Shown here: positions 11,401-23,400 of the stretch, piece by piece
Layout: the number at the start of each line of letters is the position of its first letter
How positions within the stretch are numbered: the first letter of the stretch is position 1
Origin: Heterohyrax brucei
Taxonomy: Eukaryota; Chordata; Mammalia; Hyracoidea; Procaviidae
Assembly: GCA_028571685.1 (NCBI GenBank)
Contig: CM053164.1
Location: 41,466,501-41,530,500, forward strand
Reading direction: 5' to 3'
DNA length: 64,000 nt
Position numbers and translations under genes: made by a program
The notes under the pieces: model-generated
Seen by the model: the letters and a program-made list of their open reading frames with translations, nothing else
Databases searched by the model: none
Told to the model about the DNA's origin: nothing

Positions 11401-14400
11401 CAAGGATCATGTCTTCTGGTGACACTCCAGTCTGTCAGACCATGAGATCTCATTGTTTTACTAGTAAAGAACTCTATTCTTGAGGGACCGTATTAGACCA
11501 CCACATTAGACTAATGCCTTCTTACCTCACGACCCTATTCAGACAGGCTGTAACATTTGAGGGAGAAGCTACTTCTTATTTCTTCAAACTCTTAAGTGCA
11601 CAGTGGTGGTTGGATGCCCATGAGGGATTGGTGAAGAAGCCTCAAGGGACAAGGAGGAGACAGGAAGGTACTCACTGTCATAGAGGGAACCAAGTCAGCC
11701 CCACAGGGGGCCAGTTGGGAGTCCCACCTCATTCCCACCCCAGATCTGTCTCTGTCATTCAAGTCCTTGAAGGCAGGTCTTGTTTTGGCACATCAGAATT
11801 GACAGATGCTTCAGGTTCAACAAAGTCAATATAGTGAGGGCATGCTTATAACGACAGTAGTGGGCAGGGATGGAGTCAGGATTGGACTTTTCTTTGCTAA
11901 TTTTGTTTTGCTGCCTTTTAAACCCTGGATAGCATCCAGCAAGAACGTGCACTGTGTACTAAGTCCTAGGATTCCTTCTCAGAGTAAGCTAGGGTGGTTG
12001 AAGCTTGATGTCCTTGCCTAAGGCACTCTGCTGAGCCACCCACGTGAGTGCAGTTGGCCCCTTGAGCTCTGGGTCAGATTGTACAGCACCTTCTGTGCAG
12101 TGGGTTCTTGGGCATGTGGGGCTCCCTTGGAGGAGGTGGTGAAGCTTCTTTTCTTCCTACCCTTTGTTTCTAACAGCTAGAAGCTGAAGCCACTCACCGT
12201 GTCATCACCATTGCAAACAGGGTAAGTAGGCCCAGTCAACCCTGTGTCTCTACTCCGAGTGCCGTTCCACTCTGAGAGTCTGCACCATGCCCGGCTCACT
12301 GGACCGAGGACTGTTTGCGGAATGAACACTTGATTCCCGCAGACCCAGCGTGAGTCCTCTCGTCGCCTGTGCCTTCCACCCCACAGAGCCTGCCGAAGCC
12401 CTGGTACATTGCTTAATTGTAAACAACCCCCAGGTGAGGTCAGAGAAGATGGGGATCACAGAGCCTCACTGCCACTAGCTAGTAACAGTAGCTGTCAAGT
12501 CAATTCCAAATCATGGCAGCCCCACATGTGTCACAGTAGAAATGCTCCACAGAGCTTTCAGTGGCTGGTTTTCCAGAGATGGATTGCCAGGCCTTTCTTT
12601 CAAGGTGTGTTGGGGTAAACCCCAATCTCCAACCTTTCAGTTAGCAGATGAGTACATTAACTCTTTGCACCACACAGGGTCCCCTCACACTGCGAATAGA
12701 ATCAGTTAACTTTAGAGAACTTGCTGCTGGTAGAACCAGAGTATAAACTTAAGCCCTTGGTTCATTGTTTTCAGAATTTTTTCCTTGGTTGGGGCAAAGC
12801 CCTGTCAGGTCAATGAGGCGGACATGCATTGTGCTGACGGGAATGAGCAAGAGATGCAGAGCTGCCTGTTCTTGCTTTGGTTTTTGTCAAGTAATGGGTC
12901 TTCCAATAAGGACGTCCTATTTTTGATGGCTCATGGTGGCCCGATTTATGAAGCTAAGCGGTCATATCTATCACATTGTTTTAAATTAGTCTTGAGAAAT
13001 AATCTTGAAAAATTGCACGATTCTACAGCACATAGGAATTAGTAAAGTTTGTTATCAAAATGGGTGTACTGTTGACCAAGCATTCTATGCATTATGTGGA
13101 ATGTACAATGCACATACTCGTCCCACTGAGAGAATTACTTGATGTTTAACAAAAAAAAAATTGAGACAACTGGGTCTGTTGCCAATCAGACAACATCTGT
13201 GCATCAACGAACTGCACATTCCAATGAAAACATCACCACCGTTCATCAGAGTGTACATGAGAATCCATCCCCGTCAATTTCTCACTGAGTGTAAGAACTG
13301 GGCTTTTCATCGACCATAATGTGGTGGATTTTGCCCTGGACTTGAAGCTTTACCCTACAAAATTGCTTTAACTCAAGAACTGAAGTCCAATGACCATGGT
13401 TCTTGCCATGCATTTGCTGACTGGGCTCTGGGGCAACTGGAAGTCGACCCTGACTGTGGCCAAAAATCATCTTCAGAGACCAGGCCCAGTTTTGGATGAA
13501 TGGTTTAGTTAAAGAAAACTATCACACTTGGAGTGGCGAGAATCCAATAGAGACTCAAGAACATCCACTTCACCCTCAGAAGGTTACAATTTGGTGTGGA
13601 TTTTGGTCCAGTGGAATCACTGGCCCTTGTTTTTGCCAAAATGAACGAGAGACTGTGGCCGTCAACGGAGAAAGATATCGGGCTATGATAACTGATTATT
13701 TTGGGCCCATTTGGGACATGCTGCAGCGGCCATTTACCCGAAGTTCTTTTCCCCACATAATGCCATCAAATGTACTTCAAAATAAGAAAACAATTAAAAC
13801 TGTATCATTTACACAACTTGTTTTATTCAAGTTCAAAGATAAGACACCTTTATTGAAAGACTCTATAAGCTTTTCCATCATGTATGCAAGTCACTTAATT
13901 TCTGAAATACTATTCAATTATTGATAAAATGGAAATGATAATATAACCCACTTTTCACAGCCAATGTGAGGATGAAAGATTTTTCCCCACCTCCCCAAAC
14001 CATGACTGAGCAGCTCAGACAAGCTGAGTGAGCTCTTCTGGAACAGTTATTTTCTAAAGCATCATTCCTCGACCAGCAGCATCAGCATCACTTGTTAGAA
14101 ATGCAAATTCTCAGGCTCCATGCAGACCCACCAGCCCTCTAGATATTTCTAATGAACGCTAATACTTGAGAACCTGTCCTCTAGAAAGGCCTCTCATGGA
14201 GGTGTGGTGTTGGAATTATCAGGGAAAAACAGAGAGGTGGTAGGTTCAGCTGGTCTCAGAGTTGGAGCCTGTGGACTTGGGTTGAGTACATGAAATCTCT
14301 GATGAGTTGCTACACCCCACATCCTCCCAATGTGATAATAAGCAAAGATGGCATCAGAGCAACATTTGAGGGAACCATGTTTGCCAGCAACAGTTGATAA

Positions 14401-17400
14401 GTGTGACGGCCAGATATGGACATTGATTTATTGTCATGACAACAGTTATTTTGTCAGTTACTTCCCAGTGGGAACCCAGAAAAAGAGAAGGTTTGAGTAA
14501 CAAAAGGGCAGCTCCTTGTTTTTTTAGTTCAAGCATTTGCCCAGAGAAGTTAAGTTAGGAGCCATGGTCACACAGCCTAGTAGAGGACAGCCAATCGCTG
14601 TCAGTCTTGTTTGACCTGGGCTCTGAACTCTGAGCCTTGTGTTTTGTTCTCCAGAGCACTCACTGTCTACTAATGTAGCAGTAATCAGAGGACAGAAATT
14701 ATAGTTTTGAAAGTAGAATACAGTACATGACTGTCTCTAGGTCATCAGAGGCATGAACAAGAAATTAAAACAAAAAAATAGCCCCTCATTTTAAGGTATA
14801 AATAGTCATGGTTGCCTAGAAGAGCTTTTTAAAGGCTAATTCTGGTTGGATGGCGGAGCATCTGAGGTCAAGACTCACAGCCCTGACCCATACTCCCTCA
14901 CAGACTGGCCTTCTTGGTGGCTGTGGTACTGGAAGCTGCAGCTCCTCCTGTCCTCTGCGTGCACCTGCGCTCTGTATGCCAGCCTCACGTTCCCGGCACA
15001 GGACTGTCAAGGGTGGGCTTGCACCATGCTGGGGGAGATGCCAGTGCCAGAATTGATTTTGCTGGGTTTGCTTTGATGTTTGCTGAGTATACGTGTGTAA
15101 TGCTCTCCACTGGCCACTGTCTTTCCTGTGTTTAGATTCACTGTCCAATCTACCTGGTCAACGTGTCCAGCATCTCGGCAGGTGATGTTATTGCAGCTGC
15201 TAAGATGCAAGGTGAGTCCCTAGGCCTGGAGGGACAGCACACTCGTGTGGTGAGCCAGAAGAGCGGTGGGCCTCAGTGCAGCGCACTCCCAGACCTGGCT
15301 CCCCAGGCCAGCCCCCGGGCCTGTCTTTCTTTTTTCTGCACTACTGCTTTCTCCGGAACCACACCACCCTAGCCTGAGTTCAGTCTGTTAAGACCAGTCT
15401 TTTTAACTCTACACATTTGTATGCGTAACAGCTTTACAGAAGTGTCTGTCACCTCTTCTGGGTCTGATGACATTTTCTGAGATTTAAATCAACTTGTTAA
15501 TTGGTGTCTTTTTGGCCTCTTGGGTTTTACTGGTGGTTGCCTTGGTAACCAACAGAATCCTGGACCAGTTCCAGTGGACGTTCATAGGATGCCAAGGTTG
15601 TTCCTGAAGAAAGAACAGTGTGGGGACCAACTTCTCTGTAAAGCCACCTGGAACCCTTTGTGCAAGCCATGAGGGCCCTTGTGTGTCTCTAGTTGCTAAT
15701 CACCTGGCAACACTTGAGAGTTTTGTAGTTCCTTGTAGTCCCAGCCAGCGCAGGTGCTGGCAAGGTCCTGGTAACAAGGCAGACAGTCTCAGTCACAAAT
15801 ATGGGGATATAAATTTAAAAAACAGAGAGAGAGCTGTCCAAACTTCACCCCCTCAGACCCTGCCCCTGCCTGTCCCCTGGTCGAAGCCCTTTGTAGTGTC
15901 TCACCTGCACTGCTGTCCTGGGAGCGTCACCACCTGTCTCCCTGCCCTCCAGCCCCCGTCTTAAACAGCACCTGCTTGTTGAGAACCAGTGGTACCGTGT
16001 TGGCTTCAGCATAACAGCCCACAGTGCTCCTTGGCATGGCCTTCAAGTCTCTCCATGCCCATCACACCCCACCCGCAGACTCCCAACAGCACCCTTTACA
16101 CACCCATACCCCTGAAAATCCAGACTCCCCACAGCACTGCTGGGAGCCTTTCCATATTGGAGCCCACAGCTCACTGTTCTCCTTACCTAAAGTCAGCATG
16201 GAAAATTGGAAGGCTGTCTCAACTTGAACCCTGTTGTGCTCTCAAATGTAGGAGTGATCTTAGGCAAGTCCCTTCCTCTCTCGGACTTCAGCTCCTCAGC
16301 TTGTAAATCGAGTGGTCAGGCTGGATGATCTGTCAGGCTCATGGCTTCTTACTTACGATTTTCACCCTTCTTCCAGGGAAGGTTGTGCTAGCTGAGACCA
16401 CCACTGCACACGCCACGCTGACAGGCTTACACTACTATCACCAGGACTGGTCCCATGCAGCTGCCTACGTCACGGTGCCTCCCCTGAGACTGGACACCAA
16501 CACATCAACCTACCTCATGAGCCTGCTGGCCAAGTAAGGCATCGCAGCAGGCCTGCCATGGCCCGCAGCACAGTTGTGCCCTCCCAGCACATGCCATCCA
16601 GGGAGCTTGTAGATCTTTAGGAAGGTGTCATGTAGGCCCTGGGAAACGAATCTCACTAGGTTAGAATTCGTTGTCCTTGTAGGGTGTTGCTTATGTTACC
16701 TTCTCCAGAACGCATCAGATGATTTCCATCCTGTTACACGTCTGTGACCACTTGTTTTGGAATGAAAAGCTTCTGAAAGTAAGAGGAGCATATATGGATC
16801 TGTGAACAATCGTTATTCCGAATCTCAAAGGACATTAATATCTTATTCCAAGTCCCACTGGGGAGCAGCAGAACATGACCTGTGACTTCTCTAGAACAGC
16901 TGTGGGTGCTTTTGTCTCGCGGTTACTGTCTTTCCTTGCACCTCTGCCTCTTCTCATTTCCTCACGTGTGTTGCTCTGTCCTTTGAGACATCTCTCTCTC
17001 TCTGTCTTCCTCCTTCTTCTCCTTCCCTTTTGTGTATACATTCTCCTTCTTTGCCCTCATACCCTCCCTCCAAACCTCTTTTTTCTAGCTTCTCTCTTTC
17101 TAATGCCCCCTACACCCCATTTGTGTCCAATCTAAAGAAAGTCACTTGATGAAAACCTATATTTGATAAGGCACAAATGAAAACATTTTATTTTGTGCCA
17201 ATAATTACTTACAGCTTCTTTTTTCCTCCTGGTGATGTTTTGGATTGAGGTTGTTGCTCTCTCTTTCCTATTGGTTCTTATAGCTCAGACTACCTTAAAA
17301 ACCAGTCTCCTTCTCCCCTCCAGCTGGCACAGGTGATGGGAACATTAGGAGAAAAGTGAACAGGACTCTTCTCCACACCCAGGCATACATCTCTACCCCT

Positions 17401-20400
17401 TCATTAAGTTGTTGCTTTTCAAGCTGAAAGTGACTGACCTGGGCCCTGTCTGCACAGGGCACATGTCAAGATGTGGGCTCTCCCACGGCACCACCGTACA
17501 GTTGGGAGAGATGCTGCCCTAGCTCACCCTCTTCTGCCAGCACCGTCCCGGGTTGCAGTGCTAGCATTGCCCCCGGGAGCAAGGACGCTGGCATGGCAGC
17601 TTAAGCGTAGCCACTTCATATTATCCCATGGCCCCGAGGAAGATCACACAGCTTTGTCACTGACTGCAGTGGGAGGGCAGGCTGCCATCACCCTACAGCT
17701 CTCCTTGTTCTGATGCTCAGAGCAGCTCAAAGGCAGGGCCACCAGTTCACTGCCTAAGCAGGTGTCCACTGCTAAGACTTATGTTCTCTGCTGGAAATCT
17801 CCTGAAACATCCTCTCCCTTGGCTTTGGGGTGGCCTGCGGAGGTGGAGGAAGGGAAAGACCCCTATCCCATGAGGAGAGGAGGGGAAAGAAAGATTCCAG
17901 GACTGCTGACTCTGCCAACACCTTGTCTCCCTCCCTGGTCTGCTGTTCTTCCTGACTGGGGTGCGGGGGTATACCTCTTATAGGATGGGAGTGAGGGGCA
18001 GTTGAGGGAAGTGACAACCCCAACTGAAGGTACTCTGTTTAGATTGTGGGGTACTCATTTTATCCATGTCCTTTGCTTTCAATCCTGTTACTAAGGAACT
18101 GCAAAATTCCCTCTCAGCATTCTGCTGTTAACAACCTAAAGAGGTGTGTGTAGGGTGAGAGAGGTTTTCTAAATGGAAGAGGGATGCAGTTCATAGGGCA
18201 TCAGGGTAATGGTGGCCTCCTGGAGAGGCAGTGTACTCTGTGGCACACTGGCAGTAATTACATCTTGTCTCATAGCTTCAGTCTACACAAGAAACAGCTG
18301 TTCTTACAGCTTTAAAGGAACTGAGAGGGTGAGAGGGTGAAGGGAGACACCCAGGATCAGCTCTTAACGTTTGAAAATATTTTTCATTGAGGAAAAAAAA
18401 GCCCCCCTTTCGTCATAATCAGCACAACAAAACTGTCAAGGACCTACTGTGGTGATGTGGGCTTGGTGCAGAGGGCAGAGGGTCTTGTGAAAGACCTCTG
18501 CTGGCCACAGGCACATTTGTTGGAAAAATAAGAAGATAATCGATTTCTAGATAAAATGCCCCAAGCCACCCAGATTATTATGCCAAACCTCGACGGCACT
18601 TGGCTTTGGCTGACCTCACAAATTCAAATGAGGGTTGGGGTAGGATGTAAAGCATTACTAACTGAATAATTTAAAGTTTTATATCTAGTCTATTTTGTCA
18701 GATTGATCTAGCTAATTTAAATAAATTTAAATAGAACTGTAATTTCATGTTATAAGAGTACTTTCAATCTTTTAATCAGTGGATGCTGTAAATGTGTGCT
18801 GTCTTCCAGGGTTTTAGACTGTAAGTTTAACGTTTTAATGATTTATAGGAATTGGTGGCTTCTATAGTTTTGCTTTTATGACATATTGTTGGTTATTTCT
18901 AGAAGGCATAATACTTGATAGAAAACCCAGACTCCAGGGATCCTTTCTTAGGTGAAAATCTGAGCTGCTTCCTCAGGATCTACTTTAGGGTGTGTTGCAG
19001 TACTTAACAAAGCCAGTCATGTTTTGAACTTCAGAGTTTGTATGGGCATTTCACACCTTGCGGGTTCAAGGCAGTACTCAAGAGCCCTTCCGGAATGTGA
19101 CCACATTGATTCAGTCTCTCTTTAATAGGCATCTGCTTGTGTAGGAGCCTTTTTAGAAAGCTGAGTGTTCAATAAGATTTGTTAATTAAAGAATGAGAGT
19201 GGAGCCAGGTAGTTCTAGGGGTCCTTGACCTGCAGTCTGTGACTTTGTTGGTTGCACATCTTCTAATCTAAGCACTGTCCAAGTATCTGGAAGACCCTTA
19301 CGGGGATGATTCCATTCATCTGACAGGTTCAGTGGGTCTGGAGAAAGTAGGGAACCCTTGGGGACTGCTCTGGAAGATTCCCTGAGAGGGTCCAGAGGAG
19401 CCTATTTGGCCCAGGCAAATTTCAGCCTTGCCACTGAAGAGCTAAGTCATCTTTCTGTGAATTTGGTGAAGTCTTGTGTCAAGAACTGTGACTAATGAGC
19501 CATGCCTGTCACCCAAGGGAGCTAGCCCTGCGTGTCCTCTGAGAACCTGCAGAATCTGCCTTCTCAGCAAGTCAGTTTCCTCTTTTGAGGTGGTCATCTG
19601 AGATGGCCCACATGTACTCACAAACCTTATTGTCTCCTACAGAGTATTATCAGACTTCCATAGCCGACCCTCAGGATTCCACTGAGTAGACCCTCCACCC
19701 CATCGTCAGGGCCACCACTGAGTGATTTCACCACTTGCCCTCCCCTAGATGACGCCCCTGCTCCAGCCAGGCCCCTCGCTGCCCTCCAAAGGTGTCTCAC
19801 CCACATATTTCCTCCAGAGGCTGCCCTGGCCTGCACAACTGAGCATCCTCTCCCTATGTCCCCTCATGACGCTGAGCCTCAGCCCACAGTGCTCTCTGAG
19901 CGGGGGTGGCAGCCTGCCGCTCTCAGCAGGGTTACCATCATGTGCAATCTCTCATTGCTGTGAACCTCTGCCCTGCGTTCTTAGTGACCAGGGAGCCTCT
20001 CCAGAGAATATAGCACGTCCCTGGGGACAATCAAAGGGTCATGCTGGGAACACTCCCAGAGCTTGCCTGATACATCTCTTCACTTAAATCCTCTCGAGTT
20101 AAAATAAATAAGTATCTAAGTATTAAGTATAACCACTAGTAGCAGTGGTTAAGAGCTAATGTTTGAATCCACCAACTACTCCTTGGAAATGCGCAGGGAA
20201 GTTCTCCTCTGACCCTATTTCTGCTCTGTCCTGTAGGGTTGCTATATGAGTTGTAATCAGTTCTACAGCAGTAAGTTTTTTCTGAGTTAAGTAGAGGTAA
20301 TAGTCTAAGTGAATTTTGTAAGCTGTTGAAGAGAATTAATGAACTCACAAGGGACAATGGGACTCTTACTCAGCTCAGCGTGGCTGATGTAGAAGAAGTC

Positions 20401-23400
20401 TGCAAAGGCAGTTGATTGTGATTTATGAGTAGCAGAGAAAGGCTGTATGGGCAGTTAACGAAGGACAGCCTTCTAGTTTGTGACCTAGCCCAGGGGTACA
20501 GAGGAGCCGACTGGTCTGAAGTTCAGAGAGTTGTACAGACCCCTGAACCTGCGGCTGGTAGCCATGCACCTGGTTCTGGGTGCCTGGGAATGAAGTCTGG
20601 CCTAACTCTGAGTGGTTAGGGCAAGAAAGGAAGTGCCACAGGAGACGTGACTGGTGAGAATCACAGAGGCGTGGGAGGGTGAGGCCTGGGTTCACTTTCA
20701 GGTGGTCATCGTATTCCTGCTGATTCTTACCATGCAGTTAGCCATAAAGGTGAGACTTGCCCATTTTGCCCTGTTAGTAGAACTGTTAATGGCTCTGAAC
20801 ATGTACCCATTATGCAGAGGAGTAAAGTGAGGCACACAGAGATTGAGTAGCTCGTTAGAGATCACATCGCTACTAAGTAGCAGAGCTGAGATTAGAATCC
20901 CCTTTGCCGGATTCCAAGCCAAGGGAGTCTTCCGTACCTGCCCCATACCTTCTGGTGTACTTGCTTCCCCTCTACCTGGTCACTTTCTTCTCTCTGCTCA
21001 GTGATACGCTGAACATTGTGGCCTCAGATCACCGGCCGTTCACCACAAAGCAGAAAGCTATGGGCAAGGAGGATTTCACCAAGATCCCACATGGAGTGAG
21101 TGGCGTGCAGGACCGCATGAGTGTCATCTGGGAGAGAGGAGTGGTATGTTTTCTGGGGCCCCTCTTCACCCTAATCCTAGGAGGAATTTTTACTCCGTGG
21201 AATCCTCTCAAAGCAAGTTCTTAGGCTGGTTCAGCCACAGCCCCTTGCCTCCCAAGAAACAAAGAGAGGTCCTTGTTGTCTTTTCTTTTTTTTTTTTTTC
21301 CTCATTAGAAAAGGCAATACAGTCTGTTAGAGAAATTTGCAAAATACAAAAAGTATAAGAAAAAAATCCACATAATTTTATGCCCTAGAATTAACTATTA
21401 ACATTTTGGTGTATTTCTTTCTAGTGTCTTTTTCTATACTTATATTGTACATTGTTGTAATCACTGGATTAGTCTTCTTTCCCCCACCCCTCGTTCACCA
21501 GTATATCTTGATTTTCTCCCTGAATTAATAAAAATGCTTTAATGGTTCTGTAACATTTTCTCCAATACAAGTGCCATGTTGGTGGTAGTGTTAGATGCCA
21601 CTGAGTCTCTTTTGACCCAAAGCAACCCTATGTACAATAAAACAAAACATTGCCAGGTCCTGCCGCATCCCATGGTCTTTAGTATACTTGAGCTGATTGC
21701 CACACTTTATTTACTTATTCTGATATTGGCAGCTGTAGGTGGTTTCAATTGTTCACACTTACAAATAATGCCGCAGAGAATCTTTTTGCTCATAAGTGTA
21801 CGTCAGCATTATTTTCTTAGGGCTGATTCCTAGATTTCTGGGTTCGTGGATACGAACATTTTTGAGGCTCTTGATATGTTTTCACTAACTGCTTTTCAAA
21901 AAGGCAGGAACTGAGGCTTTATGAGAAAACCACCTGTCCTGTCCAAGAGAAGAAATATGTCTGGTCATGACCTATCACTGACTAGATGCAGCAGAGAGTA
22001 TAAGTGCAAAGAGATTTGAACTCCTCAGAATTGAGCTTTCAGTACAAAAAAATCCCCCTTTAAGAGTCTACCATGCTCTCGCAGCTGGATGGCTAGGGCA
22101 ACAGATACCGTTCCAGATAAGAGGGTATGTAATCCTTTATCAGTGACGGAGGGCCCCTGATTGGTCCACAGAGTGCTGATGAGTAGAGGTGGTTTTGAAA
22201 AAGGAAGGTAAATTTTTACCAGGTGGGCAGCCTTTTAGAACGAGGGCCCACTCACCGTCAGAGCTAGTTGAGAGAAAGGAATAAGGAATCCCAAAGGAAT
22301 CAAGCCAGACATGTTGGTACATCTGAGCCGGGCCCCATAGCACCAGTCCTCCTTAACACCAAAGCTGTAACCAAATGAGCTAAAGGCCAGAGTCGAGGGT
22401 GACCTGGAGTTGGAAGCACACACTTGAGGCGTGGCTGACCTGACACTTTTGCCACTTTTCAGGTTGGAGGAAAGATGGATGAGAACCGTTTCGTGGCCGT
22501 TACCAGTTCCAACGCAGCTAAGATTCTCAACCTGTACCCTCGCAAGGGCCGCGTCATCCCGGGAGCTGATGCCGACGTGGTAGTGTGGGACCCAGAAGCC
22601 ACAAAGTAAAAACTGCTGCTGGTCTTCAGGGCTAGAAGGTCTTGGGATTTGAAGGAACTTACATTCTCAAACTCTAGAGACATATGAATTCCAACAATTA
22701 AGTCCGTGAGCTTAATTATTCTAAGTGTACACACCTCATTGCTGAGTATCACTAGAGTCACCTTCTAGGTGCTCCCCTTGGGAAGCTACGCACCGATGTT
22801 AGTGCCTGATCCGCCCTTCAAAGCAGTTTTGGAACTCTTTCCAGGATGACCATTGTGCCCAGCAGCACAGTGGCAAGTTCGCAAACTTAATTGTATAGCT
22901 GTCTGTGAGGAAATTTTTAGGCAGTTAACAACTGTATTCGAACACCCTACTCACCTGACCTGGCCCCAGTGACTTTTTTCTTTACCCAAAGATAAAGGAA
23001 ATATTGAAAGGAAGACATTTGATTGACATTCGGGACATCAAGGGTAATACAACATAAGCTCTGATGGCCATTCCAGAAAAAGAGTTCCAGAAGTGTTTTG
23101 AAAGGTGAACTAGGTGCTGGTATTGGCGCACAGCTTCCCAAGGGGAGTACTTTGAAGGTATTCAGCAGTGAGGTGTGTAGCACTTTTACTAGGATGAATT
23201 CACAAACTTAATTGGCAGTCCTCATGTATAATCTTTACACCACTGAAAGCACAGATAAGCATGACCTGAGGGTGCACTCAGCTCAACCAATATGTGAGTG
23301 CCTGCTGTGTGCCAGGCACTAGGAGGGATCAACAGCCTGACAGGTTTGAGGTCTGCTCCATGGAGCACAGAACTTCACAGCTTTCAAAGCTCTTTCACAT

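Noticed and set aside
13496-13924. 142-residue open frame as a host gene within a DPYSL5 intron
   Set aside because: It is the transposase core of a Tc1/mariner element bounded by inverted repeats.
14816-15148. Several overlapping 60-110 residue frames on both strands
   Set aside because: GC-rich intron patch; frames overlap in all registers and show no family motif.
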